DNA of 64,000 nucleotides. Source: Lagopus muta. Taxonomy: Eukaryota; Chordata; Aves; Galliformes; Phasianidae. Made by a program: the position numbers and the translations under genes. The first letter of the stretch is position 1; each line of letters starts with the position of its first letter. The notes beneath the pieces were generated by a model, which saw nothing but the letters and a program-made list of their open reading frames with translations, did no database searches and was not told the DNA's origin. Of this stretch, positions 57,679-64,000 are shown in pieces. Location: assembly GCF_023343835.1 (NCBI RefSeq), contig NC_064439.1, positions 19,725,433-19,789,432 on the forward strand. The letters run 5' to 3'.

Positions 57679-57679
<1 letters not shown>

Positions 57680-57715
<36 letters not shown>
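57680..57715. repeat. T12A24 homopolymer junction
   Basis: Twelve T directly followed by 24 A; self-complementary over at least 12 bp per arm. Length is likely polymorphic or error-prone. Confidence 0.85.
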
Positions 57716-57854
57716 GCAAGGCTGTGGTATACAAAGCTCTAGTGATAGCAGGTAGGTTTTAGACCAAAGGCGTAATCAACATAGAGCTACAAGTCTTTCT
57801 CAGGTTGTCACCCTGTATGCTATATACTGTGCACACCGTGTGGGGATGCCGGGA

Positions 57855-57888
57855 TACCTTTTTGCTTCCTGTTGTAAGCAAAAAGGTA
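57855..57888. repeat. 13-bp perfect inverted repeat with 8-base loop
   Basis: TACCTTTTTGCTT (57855-57867) and AAGCAAAAAGGTA (57876-57888) are exact reverse complements around CCTGTTGT. Confidence 0.95.
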
Positions 57889-60800
57889 AGAGGCACATCT
57901 TCGCTCATCTATTTCTCTTCCTCATCAGTTTTCCTCTGAGAGAGCATGCTGCTGCCATCTCCTCCTGCCCCACAGGCATCCTGAGGGGGTAGCTGAACTG
58001 ATTTCCCCCTCGCCTTTGCCTGGTGTCATGCCTGCTGTCTCTAGCTTCTGTGGGCCTAGTAGAGCTCAGAGTGTTTTGTTCAGTCCAGCGAAGATTTTCA
58101 GTGTACATGTCTATATTGCCTACTGGCCTTTTTTTATCCTTCTCTTTTGGTAGAGTGCTGGAATGTGCAAGTACAACAAGAAAGTCAACAATGCTGTGTT
58201 GACATAATGCGTCTCATCCAGCCAAGGTTACCACTGCAGGCCAACCATAACAAACAGACTGGATTTATTTATATTTTTTTCCACCAGAAAAGCAAAGAAT
58301 TCACTGGAGAAGCAATGACTTCTTCCTATTCTTTATAGAGTCGGTTGTATCTCCAAAGCCTGAAAATAAAATCTTGAAGTGTAGACAATAACCTATTTAA
58401 AAATATGTTAATATTTGTTTGACTCTTCTAAATAATTTCAGTTACATAAATTTCCCCTGTCTATGGAGTTTTCAGAAGTGGGCTGAGAGAGTCTAACAAA
58501 TGTAATTCAATGTGGGTTTCACTTCTAGTCTTGCAGATGTGTGGGATTACAAATGCAAACCGTGGGCTTCACTGCCATATTGGCACAGGGTTCCACTGTG
58601 TTGGTATCTGAAACTAACTTTACTGAGTGTCACTTCATCACAAACCAAGTCTGATAAAGTCCCTCCTGAAACATTACATCCAGACAGCTCAATTTCAATT
58701 AATTGCAAAAGGTTTCCAGTATGAGTAATATATTGGGCCAATGGTTATGGAAACAGTAATTTATGCTAGACATTCTCCATGAATTTTTTTCAATTCAGTG
58801 ATTGCATTGCAAGGGTATGTCATGCCTTGCATTCCTTCCTAGCCACAGTGATTTCTGACCCAGAACATGAGCCTCTCCTATAGACAGCTGAGATGCCTGT
58901 ATACTTTTCCTGACCCTCATTTAAGTATTTAGTAGGTTATATGAGACACTGGGACACGAGAAGCCTTGTTTGTTCAGCCACCAACAATATTTGCTTCAAC
59001 TACAGCTTTGGATGATGACTGTATTTGCAGTTTTAAACATCAGACGTGTCAGCAGAATGATTTTTTTTTTTTTTTTTTCTTGTTCTCTTCATTTTTGCCT
59101 GTAGAGGAAATGCTCACAAACACTTTGTAGTATGTATCCGCTAGTTTCCACCATGCCTCACATCCATAGGAAACTAAGTAACTTATACAGCTCCAGCATT
59201 TTAGCATCAGTAGAACCCTGTGACGATCAATGTGGAGTGTCAGGCTTCGTCCCACAGGCTGGTGTGGACAGACACCTTGCTGGCCTGTTAGTTCCTGCTC
59301 CATGCAGGTGGGAGGGCAGGGAAGGGCTGCAGGAGCTGACTCCAACCGTGGTCTGAGATGCCATAGTTCTTAATTTTTCATGTTCCAGTTGCCAGTGCAG
59401 TGAAATACGGAATCTCAAGGTAATGTGTTTTTTTTGTTTGTTTGTTTTAATGTTTTCATGATGCTGTTTGGCACCATTGGTAACTGTAACACTTTTAGCA
59501 ATTCTAAGGCATTGCAAGAAGAGAAAATAGTGCAGTGGTTTTGCTTGCGTGTTCCTCTTACCACGTGCATCTGTTTCACTGGATAAGTTTACTAGTTACC
59601 AGGACAACAGTTTCAGATCTGACATGATTACCTGTATCATAACAACCATCAGAGATGTGGGCAAGCTTCTAATCTGAGTAGATGCTGCCAGGAGGCAGGA
59701 GCTTTCAAAAGCTCTCTCAATGAAAATGCTGATATCACATGCTGATGTCACTGGCTTTAAAGGAATTTAAATGATCAGTTTACTTAATGTTTTTAACAGT
59801 AAAATATACGTTCAAGTTAAGAAAATAAATGCTTGATCATTGTATTAACATAGTTCTACAGATGTGCTCATTTAAAATAAACGTATTTTTTTCCAAAACC
59901 CTATTGGTTTTTATTCAAAGCTAGCTATGTTGTTAAGGTGTAACTGATATATGAAATAGACCCTATGCATGTGCTAAAGAAGGCTAAGACACAGCTGCAG
60001 AATCTGAAATCCTTTTATCAGGAAGCCAAAATCAGAAGGGTCACAGGATAACCTTCTTCCTTTGAAGTCTTAAAGAATTTAAAGAATCTTTACTAAGAGT
60101 AGAGTAGGCCCAGAGGTGGACATTGGACTTGACTGTTATTAATCTCTTCTTTTAGTCAATTAAATTTTGACTGGGATTTATGGGGATCCTATCCATCCTA
60201 TGTGTATAAAGTACAGAAGGAACTGTCACAGCACCCAAATTTTGTTAGTCAGACAGATGCAGTTGGGAAATTCTGCAGTGATGTGGCTGTTGCCAGGCTA
60301 CAAGACTGAGTGAGCAACAACCTAGCCTGCTCTGTAGTGATGGCAACGTGTTACTGAGTTTTCTTAACAATGATCACTTCCACAGGGCACACTTGCTCTG
60401 TGGACTCCTTTTTTGAGAGAAGGGAGGTATGAGTGACTGCTGATGTTGGTATTTCTCAGCTATTGCTCTAATCTCTGGAATTGGCAGCATACCTTAATTT
60501 CTATTATGCAATGTCTGGTCAGAAGATTATTATTATGCTGGCTTTATATGTATAAAGTGAAGATACTAAAAGTAATTGTTTCCAGATTGTTTTGATTGTT
60601 GTCTTTTTCATAGCTATCAATTAATAAGGAGAATCAAGCCAGGGCAGAGAATTCTAAAACTGGTTACTGGAAGTTGTTTAAAAATGAGCACAAGAGAAAT
60701 GTTGGTGTTTTCCATTCTTTGCGAGATTAAGCCAATAAGATCTTAGCCTAGTCTATGAATTTCTTTGTTGCCAGAGTGGAGGTGTGCTGAACAGACTCTC

Positions 60801-62419
60801 TGGTTTTCTACACACAGGATGCCTGGTGGAGGAGGTAGGCAGAGAATTTCCCCTGAGGAAAGAATTTTCCACTGATATGAATACGGCAGAGGTATCAACT
60901 TTCTTCACCAGTCTCCATCTTTACTGTATGCGAATTGCAAGAATACTGTGGAGTTGGGGAAAGGGAAGGAGAAAACAGAGCTCGACTCTATCTCTCCTTC
61001 TGATACAAGGAAATGTTTGTCCTGTAGCTTTAATTGCTATGGGAATTGGGCAGCTCCAAATAGATGAACTGCTCCTGACTGCCTACAGCTCACTATGATA
61101 TTTAGCTTTGCTGTGGTGTATATAGATTGTATATAAATCACTGCATTAGTGATACAAGGAGATAAAAACCACTCATCAACTTCACTAATTTCAGTAGTCT
61201 AAAAGCTGTGTTTCTCTTTACCTTCACCTCCTATCTATATTTTCAAGGGCTCCTACTGAAGCTTATCTTTTTAGCAGACACCAACCTTGTTCATCACAGC
61301 CACCTTTACCCTGAATCCCAACCTGCAGAATTTTCCTCACCATCTTTGTCTGATGACTACTTTCTCTAGCCAGCACATTCCCCGCTTTGTTATGCTGTGT
61401 GATTCAGCTCTCTTTCTCAGTTCTCCATCTGCTGTTTGTGCAAACTACCTGTCTCACCACTTCCTGCACTGCATACTGCTCTCCTCTTTGGTATCTCAGC
61501 CGCTGTGCTTCCCTCCTGACATAACCAAAGTAGGCCTTGGGTTTCTTTTCTTAGTCATTACTTCCTTGGCTGACAGGTAAAGCAACAGCCCCTGACTCTG
61601 ATGGTGAAGATTCACAGGGAATGACAACTTTTTCAAAAGAAGCTGGCAAAAACTAATATTCTTTGAATCATGTTTCTGCTTAGTAGTCCAGAAATACACC
61701 TTATTTTTGACAGGTTTCTAGGAGGTGCCAAAAAAAAATGTGATTAACTTAAGAAGTAACTCAAGAAACATGTCCAGGTTTTTAAGTTATTTATTTCAGG
61801 TTTCATTCTCACTTAAGACTCTAAATCCATGAACTGGGGCCTAGGCAAGTATTTTTGCTTGTGGGAGGAAGGTAATCCACATTTTACCCTGCAGGATATT
61901 TACTCTTTGGTTTTATGTATACATGTAAATGCATCTGTCTGGCACATATTGCTACAAGCTGGCTGCTTTTCTGGGGCAACAATGCTTTTGAATCGTTTCT
62001 TTAATCTAGGGAAAGCAATTTCACAACCTTAAGATAAATTAGAACAGTTTCGTGTTATTTCCTTCCTTCCTATTCCACCAGCTTTGAAACCGCTTTTCAA
62101 ACCATCCCCGCACGCAACTTCACTCCTGCAGATAAAAAGGAGAATTGCTGAGGCCCGCAGAACTGCCACGCACCATCAGCATCAGCTGCCCAGCAGGACA
62201 GCAGGCTGGCACCATCCCAGGCCGGTGAGCACGGCCCTTTCCTGGACCCCTTATCCCCTCTCTTCCCGTGCCCACCCTGTGTGGTTTGGGACGTGCCGAT
62301 GAGGCCCCCCGGCACTGAAGACCCGCACGGGTGAGGGGACAGGCTGTTCCAAAGGGTGCCTTCGTCCGCAGGGCCTAACCCCTGTGCAGGGTTAATGAGC
62401 AAGTAGCTGTGCCACAGTG

Positions 62420-62860
62420 AAGCTCTCCTCTGGGGCTGGCACTGAGCCGCCGGCGATCGGGAAGGAAGAGGGCGGGCGGGGGGAACGAAAGAGCGGCGGA
62501 ACGGACGGGCGGCACTCGGGGAGGCGGTCGGGAGGGCCGTGCAGTGCGCCGAGGCATGGCGGCTCTACGGGTGCTGGAGCTGTACAGCGGCATCGGGGGG
62601 ATGCACCAGGCCCTGAAAGGTACCCGGCAGCCCGGCCGTGCGGCCCCTCGCCGCCTCCCCCTTCTTTGGACGCCATCTTCTCGCTTCGCCCTCGACCCCT
62701 GGGGGCTGTGAAGAGCGCCATCTTCTCGAGGGGACTAAGATGGCCCCTCGCCTCGGCCCCTTCCCCAGCCTGCCTGTCCCCCGCGCCGTCGTGCGCGGAC
62801 ACGCGGAAGGAAGCTGTGGGGTGGGAGGCGGCCCCGCATCCCGTAGCTAGGAGGCACATC
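62420..62860 (+). promoter_or_regulatory. TRDMT1: CpG island and TRDMT1 promoter
   Basis: A sharp rise in G+C and CpG around the TRDMT1 start codon, with no TATA box in the 130 bases before the ATG, as for housekeeping promoters. The transcription start lies somewhere in about 62420-62550; the exact base is not evident. Confidence 0.7.
62556..62619 (+). CDS. TRDMT1: TRDMT1 (DNMT2), tRNA (cytosine-5) methyltransferase, coding exon 1
   Basis: TRDMT1 methylates cytosine 38 of tRNA-Asp and a few other tRNAs, using S-adenosylmethionine. The 64-bp exon encodes MAALRVLELYSGIGGMHQAL plus a Lys and one base of the next codon, then the donor GTACCC. LELYSGIGG is catalytic-domain motif I (SAM binding), and the segment is nearly the same as the human N-terminus (LRVLELYSGVGGMHHAL). 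The ATG has G at -3 and G at +4, a good initiation context. The remaining exons, including the PPC catalytic motif, lie beyond the right edge. The gene is adjacent to VIM in mammals too, which supports the call. Confidence 0.9.
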
Positions 62861-63802
62861 CATCTCAGGGGCTGGAATGGAGCGGTGGGGTGTGGAAGGG
62901 GAGGGGGCTGTGCCCGTGCAGCAGACACGGGAGATTGGTCAGGGCTCTGGTGGAGTGCTTGTGTTAGTGGCCCACAGCTGTAAGCTGGACCCCAAAGCGT
63001 CGTGGCTTGCTGGCTATCACCATGTGCCCGGGAGTGCGCAGGTCAGGGATCCATGGTCCTGCCTCTGACTTGGAGAGTGGTAATACTGTGAGCATTAATA
63101 CGTGCTGTGTCTTCTCCTGGCTCGCCCACGCTGTGTATGGGATGGGCTCAGTCAAATTAGCCTGGGTGTCCCATAGGTGTGCAGGTAGACCACGTGTTCT
63201 TGTGACACGTTGTTTTGTGAATAGCTGATATGTGCCTAACCATGTGGGGTTGGTATGACATTCTCTAAATATGAAAATAAAATACAGAATTTGAGCTGGT
63301 ATAGTGAGTTTGGGCTAGATCATGTGCCCAGGTGTTTTTGATCTGGTGCAAGGAAATCTGGAGCTGATTTTAGGAGATTATTGAAACTATGGCCTGGGTA
63401 CCCTTCACCAAGTCCTGTAGGCTATCCATGAATTGGCTTCCCCAAATAAAAAAGTTGAGCTAGGACTATTGATACGGGCTTTATTACTGTTCTGAGTGTG
63501 GGTTTACTTGCAAATGTACGGCATTTACAAAAATAACTGTAACAATTGCTTACAGTCCTTCAAATACTTGTGCCCTTCTACTACAGCAGAGATCATTTTC
63601 ATGAAAATATCAAGTGAAAAAGCTCACCTTATGTTATTCTCTTAGTTAGCTGTGAAATATTAATGTTTATGGTAGAATCTGCTTCTCATCATGCAGTCAA
63701 GTACTCACAATTACTGGTGTGACATTTTCCCACTGAATGACTTATACTTGAATGCTTGTGTCTGTCTATATATATATACTCACACACACAATCACATGCA
63801 CA
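62620..63802 (+). other. TRDMT1: TRDMT1 intron 1 (start)
   Basis: GC-rich to about 62870, then AT-rich. No second TRDMT1 exon is visible. An AT/CA dinucleotide tract lies at about 63765-63792, just before the transposon remnant. Confidence 0.7.
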
Positions 63803-64000
63803 GGTTGCTCTGAAAGTAGTGCCTTTACTTATTTCCATGGAAACTACAACAGATACAAAAACAATAGCACTGTTTGTAGTTGAGAATTTGCTTTTTCACT
63901 ATTTTTCAGCATAGCCACCACCATTGGTTATGCATTTTCATGAGTGGTGAACAAAAGCCTGCACACTACACTTTCCTAAATCTTTACCAGGGAAGGTGAC
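63803..64000 (-). mobile_element. Mariner-like (Galluhop/Mariner1_GG type) DNA transposon, terminal part
   Basis: The left end GGTTGCTCTGAAAGTAGTGC followed by TTTCCATGGAAACTACAACA matches the terminal region of the chicken mariner family as I recall it. On the minus strand, 64000 to 63899 reads as the transposase C-terminus, including VQAFVHHS, a stop, then KCITNGGGYAEK and the family stop. The element continues past the right edge. Confidence 0.8.
63899..64000 (-). pseudogene. Mariner transposase C-terminal remnant (inactivated)
   Basis: The reading CITNGGGYAEK-stop corresponds to the mariner C-terminal KCIANGGDYVEK pattern. An in-frame TGA interrupts it just after VQAFVHHS, and further substitutions are present, so it is not functional. 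It is cut by the window edge; the catalytic DDD residues are not in view. Confidence 0.75.

Larger units (their letters stand above)
54816..62100. other. Intergenic sequence between VIM and TRDMT1
   Basis: About 7.3 kb of AT-rich sequence without a supportable gene. It carries a 28-bp perfect palindrome (56423-56450), a T12A24 run (57680-57715), a 13-bp perfect hairpin (57855-57888) and an 18-base T-run (59061-59078). Confidence 0.55.

Noticed and set aside
62392-62983. Long frames on both strands around the TRDMT1 start
   Set aside because: CpG-island sequence with few stops. Only the frame with LRVLELYSGIGG has a recognisable protein, and it ends at a donor.

Overview
The window is vertebrate nuclear DNA, almost certainly from a galliform bird close to chicken. 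The evidence is long AT-rich introns with GT-AG exons, many CR1 LINE fragments (the dominant avian retroposon), avian-type ERV LTRs, a Galluhop/mariner-like transposon at the right edge, and a vimentin protein that matches chicken vimentin in length (460 aa) and, as far as I can recall it, in sequence.

Three genes are supported, in alternating orientation. (1) ST8SIA6 (+) supplies its last four coding exons (4946-5090, 8643-8755, 10732-10824, 13837-14305). These encode the end of the stem and the whole catalytic domain; the N-terminal exons lie left of the window. (2) VIM (-) is complete: nine coding exons between 49629 (ATG) and 42822 (stop), all with canonical splice sites, a CpG-island promoter to the right and a conserved 3' UTR to the left. 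(3) TRDMT1 (+) begins at 62556 inside a second CpG island. Only coding exon 1 (to 62619) is visible; the rest lies beyond the right edge. The same order and relative orientations (TRDMT1-VIM-ST8SIA6) occur on human chromosome 10, so this is a conserved syntenic block. The three genes do not form a pathway: one is a Golgi sialyltransferase, one an intermediate-filament protein and one a tRNA cytosine methyltransferase.

Layout: 1-14305 ST8SIA6 exons and introns, including a degraded ERV (5611 to about 7600) and CR1 pieces; 14306-42490 intergenic, with CR1 copies, a 98-bp near-identical direct repeat (26825/27772), a solo LTR (36395-36733) and a CR1/LTR mosaic (37868-38590); 42491-49850 VIM; 49850-62420 intergenic, with a second solo LTR of the same family (54492-54810, perfect 5-bp target-site duplication), a 28-bp perfect palindrome and a 13-bp perfect hairpin; 62420-64000 TRDMT1 promoter, exon 1 and start of intron 1, ending in the mariner remnant.

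I found no tRNA or rRNA gene, CRISPR array or operon-like structure, and nothing that amounts to a new biological system. The items most worth following up are the 98-bp duplicate, an unexplained coding-like block at 38400-38587, the unclassified repeat pairs in the ST8SIA6 introns, and the G-rich and conserved non-coding elements of VIM.
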